The notes below the pieces were generated by a model. The model did not search any database. It was given only the letters and a program-made list of their open reading frames with translations, and was not told the DNA's origin. A DNA stretch of 64,000 nt, taken from contig CAVZEV010000005.1 in the NCBI GenBank assembly GCA_963774405.1, positions 744,001 through 808,000 of the forward strand, in the 5' to 3' direction. Positions within the stretch are counted from its first letter, which is position 1. The number at the start of each line of letters is the position of its first letter. Source of the DNA: VRUE01 sp963774405. GTDB taxonomy: Bacteria > Actinomycetota > Thermoleophilia > Solirubrobacterales > 70-9. Of the stretch, positions 9,701 to 18,976 are shown in pieces. Both the position numbers and the translations under genes were made by a program.

Positions 9701-11283
9701 GGTTCGGATCAACGGCGAGGAGCGCTACATCGCGGTTGAGGACGCCGCCGTCTTCCGCGATGCCCTCGGCGTGCCACCCCCGGCCGGCCTCCCCGAGACC
9801 TTCCTCGAGCCCCACCCCGACCCGCTCGCCACCCTGGTCCGCCGCTACGCCCGCACCCACGGGCCCTTCCCGACCGTCCGGCTCGCCTCGCGCTACGGGG
9901 TCGACCCGATGCCCGCGCTGCGCGAGATGGAGCGCGCCGGCACCCTCGTCCGCGGCGAGCTGCTGCCGGGCGGCAGCGAACGCGAGTGGTGCGATTCCGA
10001 CGTGCTGCGCCGCGTGCGCCGCGCCAGCCTCGCCCACCTGCGCCGTGAAGTCGAGCCCGCCGGCCGCGATCGCTTCGCCCGCTTCCTGCCGAGCTGGCAG
10101 AACGTCGACGCCCACCGCGCCGCCGGCGCCGGGCCGGACCGCCTGCGCGAGGCGCTGGTGCCGCTGCAGGGCGTCACCCTGACGCCGAAAGTCTGGGAGT
10201 CCGACGTGCTGCCCCGCCGGCTCGGCGCCTACTCCCCGACCTGGCTCGACGAACTCTGCACCAGCGGCGAGGTGGTCTGGATCGGCGCCGGCGCCCGCGG
10301 CCGCAGCGACGGCCGCATCGCCCTCTACTTCCGCGACGACGTCCGCCTCGCCGGCCCGCCGCCGGCCAACGTCAAGCTCGAGAAGCCCGCGGGCGAGGTT
10401 CACGACGCGATCCGCGAGCGCCTCAGCGCCGGCCCCGATTTCTGGCTCGACCTGCTCGCCGATCTCGACCACCCGCCCGAGGAGCTGCATGCCGCGCTCT
10501 GGGACCTCGCCTGGGCCGGCGAGGTGACCAACGACGCCTTCTCGCCGTTGCGCGCACCGCGCCGTCGCGCCACGGCGCCGCCCGAGCAGCGCGGCCGCCG
10601 CTTCGCCCGCCGCCGCGCCGCCGGCGCCGCGGTGCAGGGCCGCTGGTCGCTGACCGCGCCGCTCTTCGCCAACGCCCCCGCGGCGGGCCCGCGCCTGCGC
10701 GCCCAGGCCGAGCTGATGCTCGAGCGCTATGGCATCGTCACCCGCGAGACCGTGCTCGCCGAGGGCATCCCGGGCGGCTTCTCCAGCCTCTACGCCGAGC
10801 TCGGCAACCTCGAGCTGCTCGGCACGGCTCGCCGCGGCTACTTCGTCGAGGGCCTCGGCGGCGCCCAGTTCGCCCTGCCCGGGGCGGTCGAGCGCCTGCG
10901 CTCGCTCCCCTACGAGGACGGCTCCTTTCAGCTGCTCGCCGCCACCGACCCCGCCAATCCCTACGGCGCCTCGCTGCCCTGGCCGAAGCCGGCGACCGGC
11001 CGCCGCCCCGCCCGCACCCCCGGCGCGCACGTGCTGATGCGCGACGGCGCGCCGCTGATCTACGTCGAGCGCGGCGGCCGCGGCCTCGTCCGCCTGGTCG
11101 AGCTGAGCGCCGACGAGCTCACCGCCGCCGTCCATGCCCTCGCCGCCGAGGTCGCCGCCGGCCGCCTGCCCAAGCTGGCGCTGGAGAAACTCGACGGCGA
11201 CCCGGTGATCGGCTCCGGCCAGGAGGAGGTGCCTGCTCGAGGCCGGCTTCAGCCGCGGACCTCGTAAGCTTGTTCTCGCCTAG
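6716..11283 (+). CDS. lhr: Large ATP-dependent helicase Lhr, two single-base frameshifts
   Basis: A superfamily 2 helicase of about 1,520 residues after correction, the usual size of long Lhr proteins. Motifs in order: Walker A APTGSGKTLASFLW, DEIH in VDEIHAVAQSKRGSH, motif III GLSATQRPLERIA, domain 2 IIFVNNRRASERLAKRL, ATSSLELGIDMG and QRVGRAGH. The C-terminal half (winged helix and beta-barrel core) reads from about 9251 in a second frame, and the last codons (LEAGFSRGPRKLVLA) from 11233 in a third. Both breaks are an extra C in GAGGTGCCTGC where GAGGTGCTGC restores the protein. A Pro/Ala-rich insert of about 40 residues precedes motif III. The start is TTG. The family acts in DNA repair. 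Confidence 0.88.
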
Positions 11284-11286
11284 TTG

Positions 11287-11331
11287 TTCAATAGATTAGA
11301 CAATATATGAGTTAACGTCTAATCTATTGAA
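11287..11331. promoter_or_regulatory. Perfect 15-bp inverted repeat, likely HipB operator
   Basis: TTCAATAGATTAGAC (11287-11301) and its exact complement GTCTAATCTATTGAA (11317-11331) are separated by 15 bases. The block is very AT-rich against the GC-rich surroundings. The right arm ends one base before the hipB ATG (11333), so bound HipB would cover the promoter and start. Any transcript would have almost no leader. Confidence 0.75.
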
Positions 11332-11332
11332 C

Positions 11333-11653
11333 ATGCCACGCAAGGAGTACCCGCTTCATCCTCAGACACGACGGCGTGCGCAGGCGCTTGGCGAGCGCCT
11401 GCGCCTGGCCCGCATGCGGCGCCGCATGTCGCTCGCCGAGCTGGCCAAACGGGTGGGGGTGGCGCGCGGCACCCTGACCAAGCTCGAGCAGGGTGACCTG
11501 TCAGTCAGCCTCGCCCTGCTTGCCCGGGTGCTGACTGTCCTCGGGCTCGAAGAGGATCTCGACGGGATTGCCCGCGACGATGAGCTTGGTCAGCGGTTGC
11601 AGGACGTTCGCATGACTCGTCCCCGCCGGGCGCCCACGGGCGGGCCGCGATGA
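11333..11653 (+). CDS. hipB: HipB-like antitoxin / XRE-family repressor
   Basis: A 106-residue protein. A Cro/C1-type helix-turn-helix lies at residues about 20-75 (RLRLARMRRRMSLAELAKRV, GVARGTLTKLEQGDLSVSL), followed by a short basic tail. It overlaps the downstream hipA start by 4 bases (ATGA at 11650-11653), the typical coupled layout. By family HipB neutralises HipA and represses the operon; the perfect palindrome directly upstream fits this. I chose the ATG at 11333 over the TTG at 11327, which lies within the palindrome. Confidence 0.85.
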   Translation: MPRKEYPLHPQTRRRAQALGERLRLARMRRRMSLAELAKRVGVARGTLTKLEQGDLSVSLALLARVLTVLGLEEDLDGIARDDELGQRLQDVRMTRPRRAPTGGPR

Positions 11654-12903
11654 GTGGAGAGCGAGACCTGGTTGTCGTCCACCTCGACGCTCCGGAGCTG
11701 GGCGAGCGCCGTGTCGTCGGCGCCCTCGCCCGCGAGCGCGCTGGAGCGCAGAGCGTCATTTCCTTCGCCTATGACGAGGACTGGGTTGGCGCGGCCGACT
11801 CTTTCTCGATCGATCCCTCGCTGCCGCTCTACGAGGGCGATCAGTTCCCCCCGATCCTGCCTGGCATCTTTGCCGACCTGTCGCCCGATCGTTGGGGCCG
11901 CACCCTGCTCGAGCGCCGCGAGGCGCTGGCCGCCCGGCGCGAAAAACGCAATCGCCGCCGGCTCGACGACTGGGATCTCCTGGTTGGCGTAGACGACGAG
12001 ACCCGCATGGGAGCCCTGCGTCTCGCGGGCTCCGGGGAGGGCCCGTTCCTCGGGCGGCACTCACTTGCGGTGCCGCCCGTCGCTCGCCTGCGGGAGCTCG
12101 AGCACTGGGCGGCAGAGGTGGAGCGGGGCCTACCCGCGGTTGACGATGGGGCTGAGCGCTGGATCGCGATGCTGGTCGCGCCCGGCAGCTCGCTGGGTGG
12201 AGCTCGTCCCAAGGCCAACTTCCGCGAGGCGGACGACTCATTGTGGATTGCCAAGTTCCCCTCGCGCGAAGACCGGTACGACGTCGGCGCCTGGGAGCAG
12301 GTTGCCGCCCGGCTCGCGGCCGCGGCCGAGATCGAGGTGCCCGAGTCGAGGCTGCTGAGCCTCGGCTCTCGCCACCGGACCTACTGCGCGAGGCGCTTCG
12401 ATCGGCTGGGCGGCGCTCGCCGCCTCTATGCCTCCGCGATGACCCTCGCCGGGCGCCGCGACGGGGAAGAGGGCGCCGGTTACCTCGACATCGTGCGGGC
12501 GATCGAAAGCTTCGGGGATCCGGATGCGATCGAGGCCGATCTCGAGCAGCTTTTCCGCCGCGTGGTCTTCAACGTTCTCGTCTCCAATCACGACGACCAC
12601 CTGCGCAACCACGGCTTCCTGCGCGAGCCCGGCGGCTGGCGCCTGGCGCCGGCCTTCGACGTCAACCCGTCCCCCGACACCGAGGAGCACAGTCTCACCC
12701 TCGACGGCGAGCTGGGGCTTGCCGATCTCGATCTGGTCCGCGCCACCGCCCCGCTGTACCGGCTGGGAGAGAGGCGAGTCGCCGAGATCGTCACCGAGGT
12801 CGAAGCCGCCGTGGCGAGATGGCGCGAGGAGGCGGGCGCGTTCGACCTCTCCCGAGACGAGCTGGAGCGCATGGCGGTCGCCTTCCAGCGGGCGGAACGG
12901 TAG
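11650..12903 (+). CDS. hipA: HipA-like serine/threonine kinase toxin
   Basis: A 417-residue protein with an N-terminal HipA subdomain (PPILPGIFADLSPDRWG) and a kinase core. The phosphate-binding loop is PGSSLGGARPKANF, the ATP-binding lysine is in LWIAKFPS, the catalytic loop is FNVLVSNHDDHLRNH, and the metal-binding aspartate is in LAPAFDVNPSP. All key residues look intact. Characterised HipA proteins phosphorylate an aminoacyl-tRNA synthetase and stop growth; the target here is unknown. It is translationally coupled to hipB. Confidence 0.88.
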   Translation: MSGERDLVVVHLDAPELGERRVVGALARERAGAQSVISFAYDEDWVGAADSFSIDPSLPLYEGDQFPPILPGIFADLSPDRWGRTLLERREALAARREKRNRRRLDDWDLLVGVDDETRMGALRLAGSGEGPFLGRHSLAVPPVARLRELEHWAAEVERGLPAVDDGAERWIAMLVAPGSSLGGARPKANFREADDSLWIAKFPSREDRYDVGAWEQVAARLAAAAEIEVPESRLLSLGSRHRTYCARRFDRLGGARRLYASAMTLAGRRDGEEGAGYLDIVRAIESFGDPDAIEADLEQLFRRVVFNVLVSNHDDHLRNHGFLREPGGWRLAPAFDVNPSPDTEEHSLTLDGELGLADLDLVRATAPLYRLGERRVAEIVTEVEAAVARWREEAGAFDLSRDELERMAVAFQRAER

Positions 12904-12933
12904 GCCCCCGCGCCCAAGGGGGATAATCGATTC

Positions 12934-13635
12934 ATGGAGGATCGTGAGGGGGCGCAGGGGCCGGTCGCGTTGCTGCGCAGCGTGCCGCTCTTCGCCGACC
13001 TCGAGGAGGGGGAGCTGGAGCGCTTCTCGCGGGTCGCGGTCGCCCGCGCCTTCCCGGCCGGCACGCGCGTCTTCCACGAGGGCGATCACTCCGACGCTTG
13101 CTACATCGTCCGCGACGGCAGCTTCCGCGTCACTCGCGAGCACTCCGACGGGCGCGCGATCACGCTGGCCAGTCTCGGTCCCGGTGACATCTTCGGCGAG
13201 CTGGCGATGCTCGACGGCGAGGTGCGCTCGGCCAGTGTCGAAGCGCTCAGCGACGGCGAGCTGCTCGCCCTGCCGGCCGGCGAGGTGCGGGCGCTGCTCG
13301 CCCGCCATCCCGAGATCACGGTGAAGCTGATCGCCGCCCTGGTGCGGCGCCTGCGCACTGCCAACGAGCGGATCTCGCGCCAGTCCTTCCAGACCGTGCC
13401 CAGTCGCGTCGCGGGCGTGCTCTCGCAACTCGTTGCCGAGGAGTCGCCGCGCGAGGGGGAGGGCGGCGAGGTGACGATTCGGATGAACCAGGCCGATCTG
13501 GCCCAGCTCGCCGGCACCTCGCGCGAGAGCGTCAGTCGCTTCCTCGCCGACCTCGAGCGCGCCGGCGTCGTCCGGCCCGGCCGCGGCCGGGTCACCGTGC
13601 TGGCGCCGGAGAAGCTGCGCAACTACATCTTCTGA
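12934..13635 (+). CDS. Crp/Fnr-family transcription regulator
   Basis: A 233-residue protein. The N-terminal cyclic-nucleotide-binding-like beta roll spans about residues 15-130 (FHEGDHSDACYIVRDGSFRV, GDIFGELAMLDGEVRSASV), followed by a dimer helix and a C-terminal winged HTH (MNQADLAQLAGTSRESVSRF). The PGDIFGELAML...RSASV stretch resembles the cAMP-binding cassette of Crp proteins, so nucleotide binding is plausible but unproven. No cysteine cluster for an Fe-S centre is visible, which argues against an Fnr-type oxygen sensor. Its targets are unknown. Confidence 0.85.
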   Translation: MEDREGAQGPVALLRSVPLFADLEEGELERFSRVAVARAFPAGTRVFHEGDHSDACYIVRDGSFRVTREHSDGRAITLASLGPGDIFGELAMLDGEVRSASVEALSDGELLALPAGEVRALLARHPEITVKLIAALVRRLRTANERISRQSFQTVPSRVAGVLSQLVAEESPREGEGGEVTIRMNQADLAQLAGTSRESVSRFLADLERAGVVRPGRGRVTVLAPEKLRNYIF

Positions 13636-13647
13636 GCCGGCGACCGC

Positions 13648-15549
13648 TCAGCAGCTGATCGGCTTGGGATCGGAGGGATCCCTGCTGGCGCTGTCGTTGC
13701 CGGGGCCGCAGTCGATCAGCTTGTCGTGTTGGCCGTCGATCGCTTCGATCGTGTCGTTGCCGCCCTTGCCGATGAAGCTGTCGGCTCCGGTGTGGCCGAA
13801 GAGGCTGTTGGCGCCGTTGTCGCCGATCAGCACGTCCGGCCCGTCGGAGCCCTCGAGGTCCTCGTTGTTGCCGAGGATGTGGTCGGGCGTGCCGCAGCCG
13901 GGGGGACCGCCGGTGCCGCCGAGTTCGATCCGCATGTGGGCGTTGGAGCGGCCGTAGGAGACCGTGTCCTCGCCGGGCCCGCCGTTGTAGGTGTGGCCCT
14001 GGCAGACCGCGACGGAGGAGACGAGCAGGTCGTTGCCGGGCCCGCCGAACAGCTGGTCGGCGCCCGGGTCGGCGTAGAGCACGTCGCTGCCGCCGTTGCC
14101 GATCAGCGTATCGTTGCCGTCGTCGGGCCCGTTGTAGTTCTCGCCCGCTTCCAGCACGTCGTCGCCGGGCCCGCCGACCAGCGTGTCGGAGCCGGCGTTG
14201 CCGTTGGCCCGCACTTTGACGCTGGTCGGGACGCTTTCGCCGATCGTGATCGAGTCGTCGCCGGCGCCGCCGGTGATCACCAGCAGGCCGGTGGCGGTGG
14301 CGGCCGGACAGTTGACCGTTGCGATCAGGCTGCTCGCGGTCGAGGATTCGCAGCCTTCGCCGGAGACGATCGGCCCGCTTTCGGTCACCGTCCAGATGCC
14401 GTTGTTGAAGTAGACGTGGATGTCGTTGGCGCGACTGTCGCCTTGCACGATCAGGCTGCTGCCGTCGAGGCCCTGGTTGAGGATGACGAAGGTGCCGTTG
14501 GCCGGTGGCGCCTCTTCGGGCCCGCACGAGTTCTCCACCGCGAAGCCTTCGCACTGGTCGGTCCCCTCGCCGCCGAATGCTTCATCGGGGCCGCCCATGC
14601 CGTCGAGGGTGTCGTTGCCGACGCCGCCGTCGAGCCGGTTGACTTCTTCGTCGCCGACGATCGTGTCGGGCTGCGGCGAGCCGACCACGTCCTCGAAGCC
14701 TTTCAGGGTGTCGTGGCCGTCCCCTTTGGACCGGCCCGTGGCCAGGTCGACGGTGACGCTGCCGCGCGTGGCGCTGGCATAGGAGACGATGTCGTTGCTG
14801 CCGGGCCCGCCGTCGAGCGTGTCTTCGCCGCTGTCGCCGCGGACCACGTCGCCGTTGCCGGGACCGCCATCGGCGTGGTCGCTGCCGGCGCCGCCGTAGA
14901 CGAAGTCGCTGCCCGGCCCGCCTTCGAGGTTCGGATCGTCTCCCGGCCCGCCTTCGATGTGGTCGCTGCCGCCATCGCCTTCGATTTCGTCGTTGCCCTT
15001 GTCGCCGAGCAGTGTGTCGTTGCCGGGCCCGCCCTTGATGTGGTCGCTGCCCTTTTCACCATTCGCGTAGTCGTTGCCCGGTCCGCCGATCAGTGTGTCG
15101 GGCCCTTTCTGTCCGAGCAGCTTGTCGTCGCCGCCACCGCCGAGCAGGGTGTCCTTGCCCTTTTCGCCGATCAGGTCGTCGTTGCCGGCGCCGCCCACGA
15201 GGCGGTCGGAGCCGCTGCCGCCGTCGAGCTTGTCGTTGCCGCCTTCGCCGAAGAGCTTGTCGAAGCCCTTGCCGCCGTAGATCTTGTCGTTGCCGGGCCC
15301 GCCGCAGATGATGTCGTTGCCGTTGCGGCCGCCGTAGATCTTGTCGTTGCCGCCGCCGCCGTAGATCACGTCGCTGGCGCCTTTGCCGACGATCACGTCG
15401 TTGCCCGGCGTGCCGACGATCGTCGCGTGCTTGCCGTCGCACTTGGCCGCGCTGGCGCCGGCGGCGAGCGCGAGCAGCAGAAACGCGGCAAGGGAGATTG
15501 ACACGACCATGGAGAGGGACCGGCGGCCCCCGGCTTTCGATTGGCTCAT
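13648..15549 (-). CDS. Secreted RTX-like calcium-binding repeat protein
   Basis: A 633-residue protein with a signal peptide (SMVVSISLAAFLLLALAAG). Then comes a long run of GGxGxD nonapeptides (for example IYGGGGNDKIYGG, LDGGSGSDRLVGG), which form calcium-loaded parallel beta rolls. The repeats fill about residues 45-340 and resume at about 420-620, separated by a short beta-rich linker. There is no protease, lipase or adhesin catalytic domain and no C-terminal type I secretion signal; the N-terminal signal suggests Sec export. A structural or surface role is likely. It is convergent with the Crp-like gene, 12 bases away. Confidence 0.8.
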   Translation of the reverse strand: MSQSKAGGRRSLSMVVSISLAAFLLLALAAGASAAKCDGKHATIVGTPGNDVIVGKGASDVIYGGGGNDKIYGGRNGNDIICGGPGNDKIYGGKGFDKLFGEGGNDKLDGGSGSDRLVGGAGNDDLIGEKGKDTLLGGGGDDKLLGQKGPDTLIGGPGNDYANGEKGSDHIKGGPGNDTLLGDKGNDEIEGDGGSDHIEGGPGDDPNLEGGPGSDFVYGGAGSDHADGGPGNGDVVRGDSGEDTLDGGPGSNDIVSYASATRGSVTVDLATGRSKGDGHDTLKGFEDVVGSPQPDTIVGDEEVNRLDGGVGNDTLDGMGGPDEAFGGEGTDQCEGFAVENSCGPEEAPPANGTFVILNQGLDGSSLIVQGDSRANDIHVYFNNGIWTVTESGPIVSGEGCESSTASSLIATVNCPAATATGLLVITGGAGDDSITIGESVPTSVKVRANGNAGSDTLVGGPGDDVLEAGENYNGPDDGNDTLIGNGGSDVLYADPGADQLFGGPGNDLLVSSVAVCQGHTYNGGPGEDTVSYGRSNAHMRIELGGTGGPPGCGTPDHILGNNEDLEGSDGPDVLIGDNGANSLFGHTGADSFIGKGGNDTIEAIDGQHDKLIDCGPGNDSASRDPSDPKPISC

Positions 15550-15705
15550 GCCTCCCCATCGACCCGTCTTCCCGCCGCCTACACTCCTGGCCGACGAACG
15601 TCCAAAACTTGGTAAGCCGTTTGTCCAGAGGCCGGGACGGGTCGCCCGCGCCGAATCGTGCCGAGCACGACGCTGCGCCCGGCCCGGTCAGATACGCTCG
15701 CCCCG

Positions 15706-16110
15706 ATGCGGGGCGGTATCTACGTACTCAACTTCTACTCGCCGGTCTTCGTCGACCAGCTCAAGCGCGGTCGCAAGACGGCGACGATCCGGTTGGGCGA
15801 CAAGAGCAGCAAGTACGAGCGCGGCCAGGTCGTCTGGATCACGGTCGGCTTCCGCCACAGCCCGCGCGAGAAGATCTTCACGGCGGTGATCGACGACGTC
15901 GAGGTCAAGCGCGTCTCCGAGCTCTCCCCGCGCGACATCGAGCACGACAACCCGGAGTTCCGCCGGCTCGAGGAGGAGATCAAGTTCCTCGAACAGATCT
16001 ACGGCAAGCCGGTCGCGCCCGACGAAATGGTCACCGTGATCCGCTTCTCGCAGATCGTCGAGCCCCCCGGCGCCCACTTCGGCAACGGCGAGACCCCCCA
16101 CCACAATTGA
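15706..16110 (+). CDS. ASCH-domain protein
   Basis: A 134-residue protein. The ASCH/PUA-like pattern is visible as LNFYSPVFVDQLKRGRKTAT followed by KYERGQVVWITVG, with a later strand VTVIRFSQIV. GRKTATIR matches the conserved GxKxxTxR signature of a proposed RNA-binding or amide-hydrolase site. The ATG at 15706 starts the domain directly; an upstream in-frame start adds 16 residues that look non-coding. Function unknown. It may be co-transcribed with the SRPBCC gene 33 bases downstream. Confidence 0.7.
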   Translation: MRGGIYVLNFYSPVFVDQLKRGRKTATIRLGDKSSKYERGQVVWITVGFRHSPREKIFTAVIDDVEVKRVSELSPRDIEHDNPEFRRLEEEIKFLEQIYGKPVAPDEMVTVIRFSQIVEPPGAHFGNGETPHHN

Positions 16111-16143
16111 GCCCGCCGCCTGCCTGATCCGTATCCAGATCCG

Positions 16144-16620
16144 GTGGCCGACTACTCCTTCCTCACGACCTGGCTGCTGGAGTCCCCGCGGGAGCCGGTC
16201 TTCGAGGCGATCTACGACCAGGAAAGCTGGCCGCGCTGGTGGCGCGGGGTCGAGGAGGCTGCCGAGGTGCGCCGCGGCGAGGACGACGGGGGGGTCGGCA
16301 CCGTCTCCCGCATGGTCTGGAAGAGCCTGCTGCCCTACCGGGTCGAGTTCGAGGTGACGACAACGCGGATCGAGCGCCCCCACCTGCTCGAGGGCGACGC
16401 GGTTGGCGAGCTCAGCGGCGTCGGTCGCTGGCGCCTCTATGAGCAGGACGGCGTCACCGCGGTCCTCTACGAGTGGAACGTGGCGACGACCAAGCCTTGG
16501 ATGAACGTCCTGGCGCCCGTCGCCCGGCCGTTCTTCGAGTGGAATCACGACTGGGTGATGGCCCGCGGCGGCGAGGGAATCGCCCGCCTCCTGGGCTGCA
16601 ATCTCCTGGCCAGCCACTGA
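16144..16620 (+). CDS. SRPBCC (START-like) lipid/cofactor-binding protein
   Basis: A 158-residue helix-grip protein. The cues are FLTTWLLESPREPVFEAIYD, ESWPRWWRGVEEA, and a C-terminal helix after VAPVARPFFEWNHDW. It resembles polyketide-cyclase/dehydrase-like SRPBCC proteins that hold hydrophobic ligands. No catalytic residues can be named. The start is GTG. It lies just upstream of the groESL promoter and ends 40 bases before the CIRCE element. Confidence 0.75.
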   Translation: MADYSFLTTWLLESPREPVFEAIYDQESWPRWWRGVEEAAEVRRGEDDGGVGTVSRMVWKSLLPYRVEFEVTTTRIERPHLLEGDAVGELSGVGRWRLYEQDGVTAVLYEWNVATTKPWMNVLAPVARPFFEWNHDWVMARGGEGIARLLGCNLLASH

Positions 16621-16660
16621 GAGGCCCCCCGGGCGGGTCGACTCGCTATCTTTCAGGGCC

Positions 16661-16687
16661 TTGGCACTCTCATGTGGAGAGTGCCAA
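16661..16687. promoter_or_regulatory. CIRCE operator (HrcA site) of groESL
   Basis: TTGGCACTC (16661-16669), 9 bases, then GAGTGCCAA (16679-16687): a perfect 9-9-9 inverted repeat matching CIRCE (TTAGCACTC-N9-GAGTGCTAA) with one symmetric change per arm. It lies about 50 bases upstream of groES. A weak -10-like TATCTT sits just upstream at about 16647. Heat-shock control by HrcA is inferred; hrcA is not in the window. Confidence 0.92.
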
Positions 16688-16736
16688 TCCAGTTCGAACT
16701 TCTGAACCCCACCTGACCAATGACGGAGGTATACGG

Positions 16737-17024
16737 ATGAAGCTGAAGCCCCTCGGGGACCGGCTGATCGTGAAGCCGATCGAGGAGGAGGAGACGACCG
16801 CCAGCGGCATCGTTCTCCCCGACACGGCGAAGGAGAAGCCCCAGAAGGGCAAGGTCGTCGCCGTCGGCGATGGCGCGATCAACGAGGACGGCACTCGCCG
16901 CCCGCTCGACGTGAGCGAGGGCGACGAGGTCCTCTACTCCAAGTACGGCGGCACCGAGGTCACCGTCGAGGACGACGACCTGCTCGTGCTGCGCGAGTCG
17001 GACGTCCTCGCCAAGCTCGGTTAG
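16737..17024 (+). CDS. groES: Co-chaperonin GroES
   Basis: A 95-residue protein of standard length. It starts MKLKPLGDRLIVKPIEEEE; the mobile loop that contacts GroEL is TTASGIVLPDTAKEKPQKG, and the family end is LLVLRESDVLAKL. The heptameric GroES lid closes the GroEL folding chamber. A strong Shine-Dalgarno (ACGGAGGT, 16723-16730) precedes the ATG. It forms an operon with groEL 38 bases downstream, under the CIRCE element. Confidence 0.97.
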   Translation: MKLKPLGDRLIVKPIEEEETTASGIVLPDTAKEKPQKGKVVAVGDGAINEDGTRRPLDVSEGDEVLYSKYGGTEVTVEDDDLLVLRESDVLAKLG

Positions 17025-17062
17025 CCCACCCAGGACTTAGAACCAAGGAGGACTGAAAACAG

Positions 17063-18700
17063 ATGGCTCATAAGGAGCTGAAGTACAGCGAGGAAGCACG
17101 GGGGGCCCTGCAGGCCGGCGTCGACGCCGTTGCCGACGCGGTCAAGGTCACCCTCGGCCCGAAGGGCCGCTACGTCGTGCTCGACAAGAAGTTCGGCGCG
17201 CCGACGATCACCAACGACGGCGTCACCATCGCCCGCGAGGTCGAGGTCGAGGACGTCTTCGAGAACCAGGGCGCCCAGCTCGTCCGCGAGGTCGCCACGG
17301 CGACCAACGACGTCGCCGGTGACGGCACCACGACGGCGACCCTGCTGGCCCAGATGATCGTTCGCCAGGGCCTCAAGAACGTCGCCGCCGGCGCCAACCC
17401 GCTGGCCCTGCGCCGCGGGATCGAGACGGCGGTCGAAAAGGTCGTCGAGACCTGCGCGAGCAAGCAGTCCAAGGAGGTCGCCGGCAAGGAGCAGATCGCC
17501 CGCGTCGCCGCCATCTCCGCCGGTGACGACGAGATCGGCAACGTGATCGCCGACGCGATCGAGAAGGTCGGCAAGGACGGCGTGGTCAACGTCGAGGAAG
17601 GCCAGACCTTCGGCATGGAGCTGGAGTTCACCGAGGGCATGCAGTTCGACAAGGGCTACATCTCGCCCTACATGGTCACCGACCAGGACCGCATGGAGGC
17701 GGTGCTCGAGGACCCCTACATCCTCATCGCCAACCAGAAAATCGGCTCCGTGCGGGACATCCTGCCGGTGCTCGAGCAGGTGATGCAGGGCGGCAAGCCG
17801 CTGCTGATCATCGCCGAGGACGTCGAGGGCGAGTGCCTCGCGACCCTGGTGGTCAACAAGCTGCGCGGCACCTTCACCGGCGTCGCGGTCAAGGCTCCGG
17901 GCTTCGGCGACCGCCGCAAGCGGATGCTCGAGGACATCGCGATCCTCACCGGCGGCGAGGTGATCACCGAGGAGATGGGCCTCAAACTCGAGAACACCCA
18001 GCTCACCCAGCTCGGTAAAGCCCGCCGCGTCGTCATCTCCAAGGACACGACGACGATCATCGACGGCAACGGCGAGGCCGACGACATCAAGGGCCGCATC
18101 AACCAGATCAAAAACGAGGTCGAGAACACCGACTCCGATTTCGATCGCGAGAAGCTCCAGGAGCGCCTCGCCAAGCTGGCCGGCGGCGTCGCCGTGGTCA
18201 AGGTCGGCGCTGCCACCGAGACCGAGATGAAGGAGAAGAAGCACCGCGTCGAGGACGCGCTGCAGGCGACCCGCGCCGCGCTCGAGGAGGGCGTCGTGCC
18301 GGGTGGCGGCGTTGCCCTGCTCAACGCCCAGGCCGAGCTCGACCCGGAGAAGCTCACCGATCCCGACGAGGCGACCGGAGCACGGATCGTCCACCGGGCG
18401 CTCGAGGAGCCGGTCCGCCAGATCGCCGAGAACTCCGGCGAGGAGGGCTCGGTCGTGGTCAACAAGGTCCGCGAGCTGAAGGCCGGCGAAGGCCTCAACG
18501 CGGCCACCGGCGAGTACGGCGACCTGATCGCCGCCGGCGTGATCGACCCGACCAAGGTGACCCGCTCGGCGCTGGAGAACGCGGCGTCGATCGCCAAGAA
18601 CATCCTCGTCACCGAGGCGATCATCGCCGAGCCGCCCGAGGACGCCCCCGCGGGTGGCGGAATGCCCGGCGGCATGCCGGACATGGGCGGCATGATGTAG
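17063..18700 (+). CDS. groL: Chaperonin GroEL
   Basis: A 545-residue protein of full length. The ATP site includes VTLGPKGRYVVLDKKFGAP and GDGTTTATLLAQ, with conserved VAAISAGDDEIG and EEGVVPGGGVALL. The C-terminal Gly/Met tail ends in GGMPDMGGMM, as in GroEL proteins that keep the flexible tail. The ribosome site AAGGAGG lies at about 17046. A 12-bp terminator hairpin follows at 18747. Only one groEL is in this window. Confidence 0.98.
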   Translation: MAHKELKYSEEARGALQAGVDAVADAVKVTLGPKGRYVVLDKKFGAPTITNDGVTIAREVEVEDVFENQGAQLVREVATATNDVAGDGTTTATLLAQMIVRQGLKNVAAGANPLALRRGIETAVEKVVETCASKQSKEVAGKEQIARVAAISAGDDEIGNVIADAIEKVGKDGVVNVEEGQTFGMELEFTEGMQFDKGYISPYMVTDQDRMEAVLEDPYILIANQKIGSVRDILPVLEQVMQGGKPLLIIAEDVEGECLATLVVNKLRGTFTGVAVKAPGFGDRRKRMLEDIAILTGGEVITEEMGLKLENTQLTQLGKARRVVISKDTTTIIDGNGEADDIKGRINQIKNEVENTDSDFDREKLQERLAKLAGGVAVVKVGAATETEMKEKKHRVEDALQATRAALEEGVVPGGGVALLNAQAELDPEKLTDPDEATGARIVHRALEEPVRQIAENSGEEGSVVVNKVRELKAGEGLNAATGEYGDLIAAGVIDPTKVTRSALENAASIAKNILVTEAIIAEPPEDAPAGGGMPGGMPDMGGMM

Positions 18701-18746
18701 GACGCCCTCGGGCGTATCCTCGCCCCAACAGGCGAGTGCAGTTTCA

Positions 18747-18774
18747 GAGAGGCCCGGCACCCGCCGGGCCTCTC
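18747..18774 (+). terminator. groESL terminator hairpin
   Basis: GAGAGGCCCGGC (18747-18758), loop ACCC, then GCCGGGCCTCTC (18763-18774): a perfect 12-bp stem 46 bases after the groEL stop, followed by GCGTTT. The U-tract is short, as is common in GC-rich actinobacteria. Confidence 0.8.
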
Positions 18775-18880
18775 GCGTTTCGTCCCAACCCCGTCTCCCT
18801 TTCGGCACCTTCAGCGCACCACAAGCGCGCCCGCCTCTGCCACCGTCCCCCCATGCCAACCCCCCGGCCAACCCCCCGGG

Positions 18881-18927
18881 GCCGACGGGCCTCAAACGTG
18901 ACATATAGACACGGTTTCGGCCCGTCG
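18881..18927. repeat. 47-nt palindromic repeat, copy 1 (upstream of AbiEi/DUF559 gene)
   Basis: Outer arms CGACGGGCC (18883-18891) and GGCCCGTCG (18919-18927) are exact complements. The 27-nt interior can also pair in part (GAAC/GTTT and GTG/CAC). The same 47 bases with only two differences recur at 19841-19887, exactly 960 bases away. The two copies bracket one gene. This copy lies where the gene's N-terminal codons or leader would be. Confidence 0.85.
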
Positions 18928-18976
18928 ATGTGCGAGGGACGGGCAGATCGCGGGAATCGCCGAGGCACAGCATGGC

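Noticed and set aside
13726..15501. 591-residue plus-strand ORF rich in V, A, D
   Set aside because: It is the mirror of the RTX repeats on the minus strand; the regular GGxGxD codons leave the opposite frame open.
13648..15549. Tandem repeats as a possible CRISPR or satellite array
   Set aside because: The repeats are codon-level nonapeptides of an RTX-like protein, not equal DNA repeats with spacers. I saw no CRISPR array anywhere.
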